Below are positions 1 to 6,307 of a stretch of DNA of 32,640 nt, in pieces (positions within the stretch are counted from its first letter, which is position 1; the number at the start of each line of letters is the position of its first letter). The stretch comes from a virus: positions 1 through 32,640 of the IMG/VR virus record IMGVR_UViG_3300022562_000294; one strand, given 5' to 3'. The notes beneath the pieces are model-generated. The model did not search any database, was not told where the DNA came from, and saw only the letters and a list, made by a program, of their open reading frames with translations. The position numbers and the translations under genes were made by a program.

Positions 1-282
1 AGAGTTCAAGGGCTTCCAGAACTAATCCCAGTTGCGTTCTTTGCTAGGAAGCCTGTCCAGCTAACTGACGATGAACTGGACGAGCACCTGAAAGACATTC
101 AAGTCCTAATCAAAAACAATGAGCGCTATGCGGAGCAGAACTATTGGCCGAAGAACACCAAGGCCTGTCGGTTTTGTGACTATCGCGATATTTGCAAGAA
201 ATCACCGCAGTTGCGCTCAGCATTTCTTTCAACCGAGTTTGAACTAGACCGAAGAACTGTCTTGAATCCAAGAAGGGACTGA
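1..282 (+). CDS. PD-(D/E)XK-type nuclease, C-terminal end only (partial)
   Basis: The frame is open from the left edge and stops with TGA at 280-282, so about 93 C-terminal residues are visible. Near the end is a cysteine cluster, CRFCDYRDIC, following an N-x3-aromatic stretch. This C-x2-C-x5-C arrangement is typical of the Fe-S C-terminus of Cas4/RecB/AddB-like PD-(D/E)XK nucleases in phage recombination modules. The catalytic core would lie outside the window, so the family call rests on this cysteine cluster and on the neighbouring RecA/Sak4-like ATPase. The next gene starts 1 nt after the stop, suggesting one operon. A likely role is 5'-3' or strand-resecting nuclease in recombination-dependent replication. 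That role is inference. Confidence 0.6.
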   Translation, partial: RVQGLPELIPVAFFARKPVQLTDDELDEHLKDIQVLIKNNERYAEQNYWPKNTKACRFCDYRDICKKSPQLRSAFLSTEFELDRRTVLNPRRD

Positions 283-283
283 A

Positions 284-523
284 ATGGCTAAATTCGTTGA
301 ACTAACTTACCACAACAATTATAACGACGAAGATAGATTGTGCTACATAAATCCAGACAAGGTAATATCTGTCTGGCCTGGAAAGCCAACAATAGAGGGT
401 TGTCCAACCAGCCTCATCACAGTGCCGATCTCAGAAAGTGGTCATATAGTTGACTACATGGTGCTTGGCGAGCCTAGTGACGTAGTAGAACAACTGGAGG
501 CCACTGATGGGAAAACTGAGTGA
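284..523 (+). CDS. Small hypothetical protein, FlbD-like shape
   Basis: This is a 79-residue soluble protein with no signal peptide or membrane segment. It contains YINPDKVISV, then a short beta-rich middle, and a C-terminal VVEQL helix. The pattern (a 'Y-I-N-P-x-x-I' strand, a second strand and a terminal V-x-E-x-L helix) resembles the small FlbD-like fold found in many phages, but I cannot assign a function. The start follows the upstream nuclease stop by 1 nt. The stop overlaps the ATPase start by 17 nt, so translation is probably coupled. It is most likely an accessory of the recombination module. Confidence 0.6.
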   Translation: MAKFVELTYHNNYNDEDRLCYINPDKVISVWPGKPTIEGCPTSLITVPISESGHIVDYMVLGEPSDVVEQLEATDGKTE

Positions 524-1373
524 TCGTAAGAAAACCAGACTTCTAAAAATGATTGGCATAGGGAACCCTTCCACAGGTAAGACCGGATCTCTAGCCTCGC
601 TGGCAAATGAAATGTCTAGTTTTGGTCTTGAGCGCATTATCATCGCAGACTGGGACGACGGCGCAGAAGTACTCTTGAACTATGTTAAACCTGAAGCCCA
701 AGAAAAGGTCTTTGTCGAAACCTTCCGAGATCAACTGAAACCCTCCGTAGACGGCTCGCCGCCAGTTGTCCTGGGATCTGATACTGGGAACCTAACCGGC
801 CTGAAGATGAAAATGGCCTGGGCTCGCGGTATGCAGATGATGAACAACTGGAAGACCAAAGACTATGATCTTGGTCGTGCAATCGAGTGGGGTCCAGAAA
901 CCCTCTTCGTCTGTGACACCCTGACTGGCCTGGGCGATGCAGGGATGAACTTTGCCCAAGCAATTCTACAAAAGGATGCTTGGTCTGGAACTGGCACGGC
1001 AATGGACTTTCAAGATAAGTTCACTCAAATGTGCCAAGGCTTAAAGTGCCATTTCATCATGTTCTGCCACATAAGGTATATGGGTGGTGGAGGCCAAATC
1101 AGCATTGTAGATAAAGACGGAAAGCATACCTACACGAAAGAGGTAGATTCTGCCGTCGAGGGAACTGCCTATCCTAGTGCCCTCGGAAGAAAACTGCCAA
1201 CCGAAATTGCCAGGCACTTTAACACCCAGCTTTCATGGGAACTGAAGAACAAAAAGCGGGTCGTTCTGACCAAGGGATCAGAGCAACTGCCGCTAAAGAT
1301 TCCTATGAATCTCCCGAGCGAACTTCCACAGGAAACAGCACTCGTAACAGTTTTCAAGGAGCTATTGAAATGA
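507..1373 (+). CDS. RecA/Sak4-like P-loop ATPase
   Basis: The protein has 288 residues. A Walker A motif, GNPSTGKT, lies at residues 19-26. A Walker B-like strand, TLFVCDTLTG, lies near residue 130, and further RecA-fold strands follow (HFIMFCHI). The single-domain size and the early P-loop fit the phage AAA/RecA-like group that includes Sak4 single-strand-annealing ATPases. This group normally works with a dedicated SSB in recombination and replication. A GGAGG ribosome site at 496-500 precedes the ATG. Neighbours agree: a nuclease upstream and a possible SSB-like protein two genes downstream. Its stop overlaps the next start (ATGA). Sak4 membership rather than a more general AAA ATPase is an inference. 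Confidence 0.75.
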   Translation: MGKLSDRKKTRLLKMIGIGNPSTGKTGSLASLANEMSSFGLERIIIADWDDGAEVLLNYVKPEAQEKVFVETFRDQLKPSVDGSPPVVLGSDTGNLTGLKMKMAWARGMQMMNNWKTKDYDLGRAIEWGPETLFVCDTLTGLGDAGMNFAQAILQKDAWSGTGTAMDFQDKFTQMCQGLKCHFIMFCHIRYMGGGGQISIVDKDGKHTYTKEVDSAVEGTAYPSALGRKLPTEIARHFNTQLSWELKNKKRVVLTKGSEQLPLKIPMNLPSELPQETALVTVFKELLK

Positions 1374-1612
1374 GCATACTGGAAGGAGGGGTGGGCCTAG
1401 GCCGAGCTGATATAGCTGACTTTGCTCAACCACAGCCCTGCGCTCCAATGACTATCGACAATCGGATCAAGGATCTAGAAATGAGAGCTAACGCAATGAC
1501 AGAGAAGCTCGCCATTGCAGAGACTGTTTACACTAGGCTTATTGCCGAAGTGAACAATCTTAGAAATCAACTAGGCATCCCTGAATTGGACAGAAACTAC
1601 TTTCTGCCCTAA
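1370..1612 (+). CDS. Small coiled-coil hypothetical protein
   Basis: The protein has 80 residues. The frame stays open upstream inside the ATPase gene, but the ATG at 1370 is the better start. It overlaps the ATPase stop as ATGA and has an AAGGAG site about 8 nt upstream. The N-terminal 30 residues are glycine/proline-containing. From about residue 32 onward the sequence looks like a single long amphipathic helix (IDNRIKDLEMRANAMTEKL and continuing), ending in LGIPELDRNYFLP. The function is unknown. It may be a small oligomeric accessory to the ATPase, judging only by coupling. Confidence 0.6.
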   Translation: MSILEGGVGLGRADIADFAQPQPCAPMTIDNRIKDLEMRANAMTEKLAIAETVYTRLIAEVNNLRNQLGIPELDRNYFLP

Positions 1613-1615
1613 GAT

Positions 1616-1637
1616 GTTAGCGGGATAAACCGCTAGC
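1616..1637 (+). other. Intergenic stem-loop
   Basis: An 8-bp stem pairs 1616-1623 with 1630-1637 (GTTAGCGG with CCGCTAGC, one T-G wobble) around the 6-nt loop GATAAA. It starts 4 nt after the upstream stop. It is followed by AC-rich, unstructured sequence with an AAGGAG ribosome site at 1666-1671 for the next gene. There is no U-tract, so a simple rho-independent terminator is unlikely. An mRNA-processing or stability element is possible. Confidence 0.45.
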
Positions 1638-1677
1638 TTAACCGCAAGACAAGACAAGAACAAACAAGGAGAACGAA

Positions 1678-2130
1678 ATGTCCGAAGCACCGCAAGACTT
1701 CTCAGATCTACTCAATACCTCGGCTGAGGACGCAGTAAGGCCGCCTGCGAGGCCCGGCGGAACCTACCGCGCAACCTTCAAGTCTAGTGCTGACACAATC
1801 AGCACGAAGAAGAGGACTCGAGGACTGGAGTTCACCTTCAGCGACCTCGAACCCCTCTCTGACGTGAATCAGGAGGCCTGGGATAACTACATCTCCAGTC
1901 CTGCTGTGAAACCCGAGGAGGATACGATGACGGACACCTTCTGGATTACCCAGAAGTCCCTCTACCGTATCCGCGAGTTCTGTGAAGCGTGTGGAGTCAA
2001 GCCCGAGGGTAAGACTATCATTCAAATGGTAGGCGACGCCCTGGGTGAGAGAGTTCTTCTGACCGTTCAACAGACCGTTGGCGAAAAGGGAACCTTCTCA
2101 AACATCACGGGCTACGCGAAGGACGAGTAA
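1678..2130 (+). CDS. Hypothetical protein, candidate single-stranded-DNA-binding protein
   Basis: The protein has 150 residues and a strong ribosome site (AAGGAG, 1666-1671). The N-terminus is acidic and flexible. A beta-rich core contains YRATFKSS and GLEFTFSDLEPL, then TFWITQKSLYRIREF and a final VLLTVQQTVGEKGTFSNI. The alternating beta strands and a C-terminal 'V-G-E-K-G-T-F-x-N' hairpin suggest an OB-like or DUF669-like phage DNA-binding protein, but no family motif is decisive. Codon choice is notable: C-ending codons (ttc, atc, tac, acc, aac) dominate, unlike neighbouring genes but like the capsid gene. That suggests high expression, as expected for an SSB. Its position beside a Sak4-like ATPase supports the same guess. 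Confidence 0.5.
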   Translation: MSEAPQDFSDLLNTSAEDAVRPPARPGGTYRATFKSSADTISTKKRTRGLEFTFSDLEPLSDVNQEAWDNYISSPAVKPEEDTMTDTFWITQKSLYRIREFCEACGVKPEGKTIIQMVGDALGERVLLTVQQTVGEKGTFSNITGYAKDE

Positions 2131-2137
2131 GGACAAA

Positions 2138-2192
2138 GGCAGGGGTCAAGAGAGGCGTTCTCTCCAGTACGTCCCGGCGCTTGGCCCCTGCC
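2138..2192 (+). other. Long intergenic stem-loop
   Basis: The arms GGCAGGGGTCAAG (2138-2150) and CTTGGCCCCTGCC (2180-2192) pair over 13 bp with one G-U. They enclose a 29-nt loop that can form a small AGAG/CTCT hairpin. The element starts 7 nt after the SSB-like gene and sits just before the repeated palindrome at 2202. The following TGAGTCTTATATTTAC is AT-rich but has no clean U-run, so it may be a weak terminator, a processing site or a structured leader. Confidence 0.55.
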
Positions 2193-2201
2193 TGAGTCTT
2201 A

Positions 2202-2231
2202 TATTTACAGTGACACGGTGCCTGGTAAATA
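2202..2231 (+). promoter_or_regulatory. Repeated palindromic site, copy 1
   Basis: The core GACACGGTGCCTGGTA (2212-2227) is flanked by a perfect inverted repeat, TATTTAC (2202-2208) and GTAAATA (2225-2231). The same 16-bp core recurs at 10160, 31490 and, on the minus strand, 20957-20942. This copy sits immediately upstream of the ParB-methyltransferase gene. A TTTACA box 16 nt from TAAATA, with TG one base before it, could act as a promoter with an extended -10. Alternatively it is an operator for a dimeric protein. Confidence 0.55.
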
Positions 2232-2250
2232 CCAGGGTTGGGGGAACCTT

Positions 2251-3747
2251 GTGGCTACAGAGAACCGGCTAAGATTAATTCCGACAGCGTGTATTCAAAT
2301 ACCTGAGGACCGTCAAAGAAAAGATATTTCGCAAGAGCACCTAGAGGATCTAAGAACCTCTATCATGCGCCCTGCAGGCCTCTTGAATCCCATCATAGTT
2401 CGCCCTAATGGCGAGGACCGCTTTGTCCTTGTAGCTGGCGAATGCAGGCTAAAAGCCTGGAAACAAATAGAAAACTTCCCACCCGAAATAAGTGCCAAAT
2501 ACCGCAAAGGTATCCCTGCCCGGCTTCTATCAGATTTAACTCCAGATGAGCTTTTTGACGTTGAGTTCGAGGAGAACTATCGACGCAAGGACTTATCTTG
2601 GCAAGACCAGTCCGTGGCCTTCTGGGAACACTTCCAGCGCCAGCAAAATCGCTACGAAGTAGAAAGAGCAGAAGCTCTGGAAGATCCCAACGAAAACGAA
2701 GAGGACTGGCCCGAAGAGATAACCTTTTCTCAGGCCGCTGGTGCTATCGCAATATCTTCCAGACACTACAGGCGCATGGTCACAGTAGGTCGCAAGGTTA
2801 TCGAGGGCGATCCAGAGATCTTGGCCTGCGATTCTGCTCGTGCTGCTGGGGCACTTCTAGAGCGCCGCATGAAGCGAGTAGCCGAGAACGAACTGGCTAC
2901 CTTTGGTGAAATCGAGGCGGACATTGAAGATGACCTAGATCAACTCAGTGGCCCGTCTGACGAAGATCTAGAGGGCCTAGAAATTGAACTTGGGGGTGAG
3001 TTCAGTGAGCCAAGTCCAAAAGCAAGAGCCACAAAGTGCTTTGTCTTTAACCAGAGTTTTAAGGCTTTCATCGCAGAAGCTAAAGACGTTAAAGATAGGC
3101 GACGATACAACTTTGTTCATTGTGATTTCCCATACGGCAAAGGTCTACACGAAAGCGATCTTTATAATACAGAAGCCAAGGATATGTCCTACGAGGACAC
3201 ACCAGAAATATACTGGGCACTCTGTAATGACCTTCTGTTGGCGAAAGCGGCCGGGATTCTATCGGCCTCCTGTCACATCATGTTCTGGTTCCCAATGAAT
3301 TTCTACACTGAAACTGTTAAGCTATTTTCAGATGAGGGCTTCCGTGTCGAACCGTACCCGCTGGTTTGGATCAAGAGTGACAAAATGGGCATCATACCTG
3401 ACCCGGCGAGGGGGCCGAGAAGAATCTACGAAACAGCTCTCATCATGTCATTGGGAGATAGAAAGATCATCAGGCCCACCGTCAACGGAGCCTGGTATTC
3501 GAGTGGACGAAGAACCGACGCGCTTCATGTCAGCTCAAAGCCAACAGAAATGCTTCTGGACTTCTTTAGGATGTTTGTTGATGAGGACTCTATCGTACTT
3601 GATCCAACTTGCGGTAGTGGTACTGCTCTGGAAGCTAGTTTACAGTTGCGCTGCAAGTTTGCTGTCGGACTAGACATTAACGAAGAGTGTGTAGATCACT
3701 CATTGGAGAGAGCCAAGAGTGCTCAAATCAAATCTGAACTTGAATAG
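2251..3747 (+). CDS. ParB-domain / DNA methyltransferase fusion protein
   Basis: The protein has about 498 residues. The frame is open from a GTG at 2218, but that GTG lies inside the palindromic site and has no ribosome site. The GTG at 2251 follows GGGGGAACCTT and begins directly with the ParB strand (LRLIPTACIQIPEDRQRKD), so I chose it. The N-terminal 120 residues are ParB/Srx-like (LVAGECRLKAW, EENYRRKDLSW). A helical HTH-like middle follows (ITFSQAAGAIAISSRHYRR), then an acidic linker. The C-terminal half is a beta-class amino-methyltransferase: motif IV HCDFPYG precedes motif X-like SSKPTEMLLDFF and motif I LDPTCGSGTALEAS. Motif IV reads DFPY rather than the usual DPPY. It probably methylates adenine N6 or cytosine N4, for protection against restriction or for regulation. 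Confidence 0.85.
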   Translation: MATENRLRLIPTACIQIPEDRQRKDISQEHLEDLRTSIMRPAGLLNPIIVRPNGEDRFVLVAGECRLKAWKQIENFPPEISAKYRKGIPARLLSDLTPDELFDVEFEENYRRKDLSWQDQSVAFWEHFQRQQNRYEVERAEALEDPNENEEDWPEEITFSQAAGAIAISSRHYRRMVTVGRKVIEGDPEILACDSARAAGALLERRMKRVAENELATFGEIEADIEDDLDQLSGPSDEDLEGLEIELGGEFSEPSPKARATKCFVFNQSFKAFIAEAKDVKDRRRYNFVHCDFPYGKGLHESDLYNTEAKDMSYEDTPEIYWALCNDLLLAKAAGILSASCHIMFWFPMNFYTETVKLFSDEGFRVEPYPLVWIKSDKMGIIPDPARGPRRIYETALIMSLGDRKIIRPTVNGAWYSSGRRTDALHVSSKPTEMLLDFFRMFVDEDSIVLDPTCGSGTALEASLQLRCKFAVGLDINEECVDHSLERAKSAQIKSELE

Positions 3748-3757
3748 GAGGAATAGA

Positions 3758-4129
3758 GTGGCTAGGGGGGAGCTAGTTTACATTGAGAGCCCTTACGCAG
3801 GGGATGAAGAGTTCTCAGTAGAGGATCACATCGAATATGCTAAGCTGTGCATGAAAGACTCTTTAGAACGAGGTGAGCATCCATTCGTATCTCACCTCTT
3901 ATATCCTCAGGTCTTAGACGACTTGACGCCTGACGAGCGCCGCCAGGGAATGAAAGCAGGAGAGGCCTGGGCGGGTTACGCAGATCTCAGGGCCGTCTAT
4001 GTAGACCAAGGGCAAAGCCGAGGAATGGATTGGGGAATAAGTCGTGCAGAAAAACAAGGCCAAAGAATCGAATACAGATCGCTCTACGAAAAACGAGAAC
4101 GCGAGGAAGAAGCAAGAGAGCGAATGTAA
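3758..4129 (+). CDS. Nucleoside 2-deoxyribosyltransferase-like protein (DUF7768/DUF4406-like)
   Basis: The protein has 123 residues. The frame opens upstream, but the GTG at 3758 follows a perfect AGGAGG (3746-3751) and gives the expected N-terminal strand VYIESPYAGD. Features of the family are the early 'Y-I-x-S-P-Y' strand, a helix with EYAKLCMKDSL, then PFVSHLLYPQVLDD, the WAGYADLRAVYVD strand and SRGMDWGISRAEKQG. This pattern matches the small NDT-like phage proteins that may act on nucleotides or nucleosides. The true substrate cannot be read from the sequence. The last 86 nt overlap the next gene in another frame. Confidence 0.65.
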   Translation: MARGELVYIESPYAGDEEFSVEDHIEYAKLCMKDSLERGEHPFVSHLLYPQVLDDLTPDERRQGMKAGEAWAGYADLRAVYVDQGQSRGMDWGISRAEKQGQRIEYRSLYEKREREEEARERM

Positions 4130-4286
4130 ATACTGCATGAGAGCAAGGACTAATTACGGAAAACAGACCATGTGCCCGGAAGTATCAAAGCTAGGATCTC
4201 TCTGCACTAGGCCAACTAATCACACCGGGCCTCATGTGGCCTGCGGGCTCATAGCCCACGATTACGAGAGATGGGAAAACAACTAA
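4044..4286 (+). CDS. Small cysteine/histidine-rich putative zinc protein
   Basis: The GTG at 4044 gives 80 residues, and an in-frame ATG at 4137 would give 49. The longer form contains ECKYC, a C-x2-C pair. Both forms contain the motif SLCTRPTNHTGPHVACG, seen in small phage proteins as C-x2-P-x2-H-x2-P-H-x2-C, followed by HDYERW. These residues could bind zinc. The 5' part overlaps the preceding gene by 86 nt in another frame, and its lysine/asparagine-rich N-terminus may not be translated. The choice of start is uncertain. It is a DNA-metabolism neighbour with unknown role. Confidence 0.5.
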   Translation: MQKNKAKESNTDRSTKNENARKKQESECKYCMRARTNYGKQTMCPEVSKLGSLCTRPTNHTGPHVACGLIAHDYERWENN

Positions 4287-5389
4287 TGCCCTACATGGAC
4301 ACTAGTAACAAGGTCGAAGTTCCTAGCTATTTTCCCTCCATCAAAAATGGCCTGGCCTTCGTGGCTCAGAGCCCTGGGAAAAACGAGGTAGAACAACTCA
4401 GGCCCCTGGTTGGAGCCAGTGGCAAACTCCTGAGGGATCTATGTCAAACAGCTGGCATAGATTTCAACCTGTGTTCACTGTTGAACGTAGTCAATTTCCG
4501 CCCCCCAGGAAATGACTTCCAGTTCTTCTGTGGCAAGAAGGCTGACGTGGGAGGCAAGGACTATCCCCTTCCTCCCATCGCCTCAGGAGTTTACCTCAGG
4601 CCCGAATACTTTAACCAGCTAGACAGATTAAAGGCAGAACTAGAAGCCCTTAAGCCCAACCTAGTAGTTGCCCTCGGCCGCGAAGCTCTCTGGGCTCTAA
4701 CGGGATTAAGTGGAATTAACAAATATCGCGGCTCTGTGATGGAATGCAAGCTGGTTCCTGGGCTTAAAGTTCTTCCCACATTTCATCCAGCCGGGATCTT
4801 CAGAAACTATGGAAACAAAATCTATCTGACTCTAGATTTATTTAAGGCCAAAGCAGAACTCAAGTTCCCAGAAATAAAAAGCATCGAACGCGAGATGCAC
4901 CTCTATCCAGAGAGCCCTGGAGAACTCTGGGAGTGGCACGACAATAACCAGTATCGCTTCGGCCACGATCCGCTTCTATCTGTGGATATTGAGGACCGAA
5001 CTTCTAAGGGCCAAAAAATCATCGAGTGCATTGGCTTTGCTTTCAGTCCCTTCAACGCTCTAGTAGTTCCATTCTGGTCAGACCTTCGCCAAGATCATAA
5101 CTACTGGCTGAGCGAAGACGATGAACTCAGAGCCTGGGAGTTCGTCGATTATATGCTTACTAGCTATCCTGTCCTGGGCCAGAACTATATAGCCTATGAC
5201 ACCTGGGTACTACTAAAAGAAATGGGCTTAAAGACCTTAAATCTTGCTGAAGATACAATGATCCAGCATCATGCCTTTCAGCCTGAAATGCAAAAAGGGC
5301 TTGGGGTCCTAGCGAGCATCTATTGCAACGTCCCAGCCTACAAGACCATGAAGCCACGCGGCAAACGTGCCGCTAAGCGAGATGAATAA
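4271..5389 (+). CDS. Uracil-DNA glycosylase domain fused to DNA polymerase I-type 3'-5' exonuclease (N-terminal part of a split polymerase)
   Basis: The protein has 372 residues (alternative ATG at 4286). Residues about 25-200 resemble a family-4-like UDG: FVAQSPGKNE (usual G-E-x-P-G altered to A-Q-S-P-G), NVVNFRPPGN and PTFHPAGIFRN. The N-terminal C-x2-C of Fe-S UDGs is missing. Residues about 230-355 form a DnaQ-like proofreading domain: Exo I SVDIE (D239, E241), Exo II GQNYIAYD (N305, D310) and EDTMIQHHAF. Exo III (Y-x3-D) is absent here but present at the start of the polymerase gene at 6786. UDG-exo-pol fusions are known in some phages (SPO1-type polymerases, from memory). The basic tail KPRGKRAAKRDE ends the polypeptide, where a continuous enzyme would carry on. 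The two halves probably assemble. Confidence 0.8.
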   Translation: MGKQLMPYMDTSNKVEVPSYFPSIKNGLAFVAQSPGKNEVEQLRPLVGASGKLLRDLCQTAGIDFNLCSLLNVVNFRPPGNDFQFFCGKKADVGGKDYPLPPIASGVYLRPEYFNQLDRLKAELEALKPNLVVALGREALWALTGLSGINKYRGSVMECKLVPGLKVLPTFHPAGIFRNYGNKIYLTLDLFKAKAELKFPEIKSIEREMHLYPESPGELWEWHDNNQYRFGHDPLLSVDIEDRTSKGQKIIECIGFAFSPFNALVVPFWSDLRQDHNYWLSEDDELRAWEFVDYMLTSYPVLGQNYIAYDTWVLLKEMGLKTLNLAEDTMIQHHAFQPEMQKGLGVLASIYCNVPAYKTMKPRGKRAAKRDE

Positions 5390-5417
5390 ACTAACTCCCA
5401 CAGGAAAGGAACAAGGT

Positions 5418-5990
5418 ATGGAACGCATTAAAGTCAAGATCGTAGGAATTAGCCCGCTTCTGATGAACAAGTTTACTGATGAAGCACAAATGAAGGCCAC
5501 GAAGGGTACAGGCTCTTCACAAGTAGGCACTAGGCCCAGTCCTGAAGAAGATGCTGAGAGCAGGCTGTATTATGACGAGGGCGGCAATATCATTATGCCG
5601 CAACCAAACATATACAACTGTTTAATCAATGCAGGCAAGTTCCATAAGCATGGAAAATCTAAAGTAACTACTCTTAGAACAAGTCTGATTCCTGCTGGCA
5701 TCTTTATGAACGAGATGTACTACAAGCTCGAATCAGAAGGTGGATGGTCAGTAGATGCCAGACCAATTCGGAATCCGGTAACTGGCGGCAGAATTATTCG
5801 CTATCGTCCTGTATTCTATGACTGGTCAGTCAGTTTCGAGCTTGAAGTCGATACTGAGATGTTCAGCATTGATATGGCTCGTCAGTTCATGGACGATGCT
5901 GGAAAGAAAATTGGCCTCTGTGACTTCCGGCCAGACTGTCGTGGTCCGTTCGGAAGGTTCAGGGTTGATAAGTGGGAACGTGTAAAATGA
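5418..5990 (+). CDS. Hypothetical protein with N-terminal 'GISPLLMNKF' strand
   Basis: The ATG at 5418 has an AAGGA site 7 nt away and gives 190 residues. Longer in-frame starts at 5367 and 5382 overlap the exonuclease gene and add no plausible domain. The protein opens with a beta strand and loop, IKVKIVGISPLLMNKF. It has a flexible charged stretch (residues about 25-50), then alternating strand/helix segments including NIYNCLINAGKFHKHGKSK, TTLRTSLIPAGIF and RYRPVFYDWSVSFELEVD. It ends CDFRPDCRGPFGRFRVDKW. I do not recognise an enzyme. The order suggests a nucleic-acid-binding beta-alpha fold, and its stop codon directly abuts the pentanucleotide tract, so it is a candidate binder of it. That link is inference. 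Confidence 0.6.
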   Translation: MERIKVKIVGISPLLMNKFTDEAQMKATKGTGSSQVGTRPSPEEDAESRLYYDEGGNIIMPQPNIYNCLINAGKFHKHGKSKVTTLRTSLIPAGIFMNEMYYKLESEGGWSVDARPIRNPVTGGRIIRYRPVFYDWSVSFELEVDTEMFSIDMARQFMDDAGKKIGLCDFRPDCRGPFGRFRVDKWERVK

Positions 5991-6307
5991 GGCGGGGTAC
6001 GGTGAGCTGTGGCTAGTTCCGGCGCGCTTTGGACTGGTGCGGTAAGCCGAGGTTGTGTCGGCCAGCGTTCGGCTGGGTACGCCACTCTTTCGCGGGGCTG
6101 GGTGTGGTGTGTTTAGCTATGGTAAGGTGTGGCGCGTCACGCTTTGGTCGGGTCGGGTTGTCTCGGGTTGGCCTCGCTCCGGTACGGTATGGACTAGGAG
6201 AGGTCCGGCTGGGTGGTGCTAGGTATGGTTTAGGCAATGCTAGGCGCGTTCGGGCGAGGTACGGTCCTGTCCGGTAGTGCAAGCTATGGCTCGCTTGGGT
6301 TAGGCAT
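5991..6307 (+). repeat. Phased degenerate pentanucleotide tract, GGYNN x about 63
   Basis: The interval between two genes divides into consecutive 5-mers, G-G-Y-N-N. Three blocks keep phase: 5991-6195 (41 units), 6197-6231 (7 units) and 6233-6307 (15 units). They are separated by single inserted A residues at 6196 and 6232. Position 3 is C or T in 60 of 63 units, position 1 is G in the large majority, position 2 is usually G, and positions 4-5 vary freely. The tract starts on the base after a TGA stop and ends in the ATG of the next gene. Open frames exist on both strands across it, but their compositions follow the repeat. I treat it as non-coding. The period is not a multiple of 3. Confidence 0.9.

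Noticed and set aside
1235-1369. Upstream extension of the coiled-coil gene
   Set aside because: The segment lies in the ATPase gene. The ATG at 1370 has the better ribosome site and the ATGA overlap.
2218-2250. GTG at 2218 as the start of the ParB-methyltransferase
   Set aside because: The start would lie within the palindrome and has no ribosome site. GTG at 2251 has one.
6029-6277. 82-codon plus-strand open frame in the repeat tract
   Set aside because: Its residues follow the pentamer repeat (G, R, V, L cycles). It has no ribosome site or domain and is compatible with chance openness in a T-A-G-poor sequence.
6013-6282. 89-codon minus-strand open frame in the same tract
   Set aside because: It shares the composition bias on the other strand (P, R, T, A cycles) and opposes the direction of all neighbouring genes.
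5991-6307. CRISPR array or tandem duplication
   Set aside because: There are no identical repeats of 20-40 nt and no unique spacers. The periodicity is 5 nt with variable positions 4-5.
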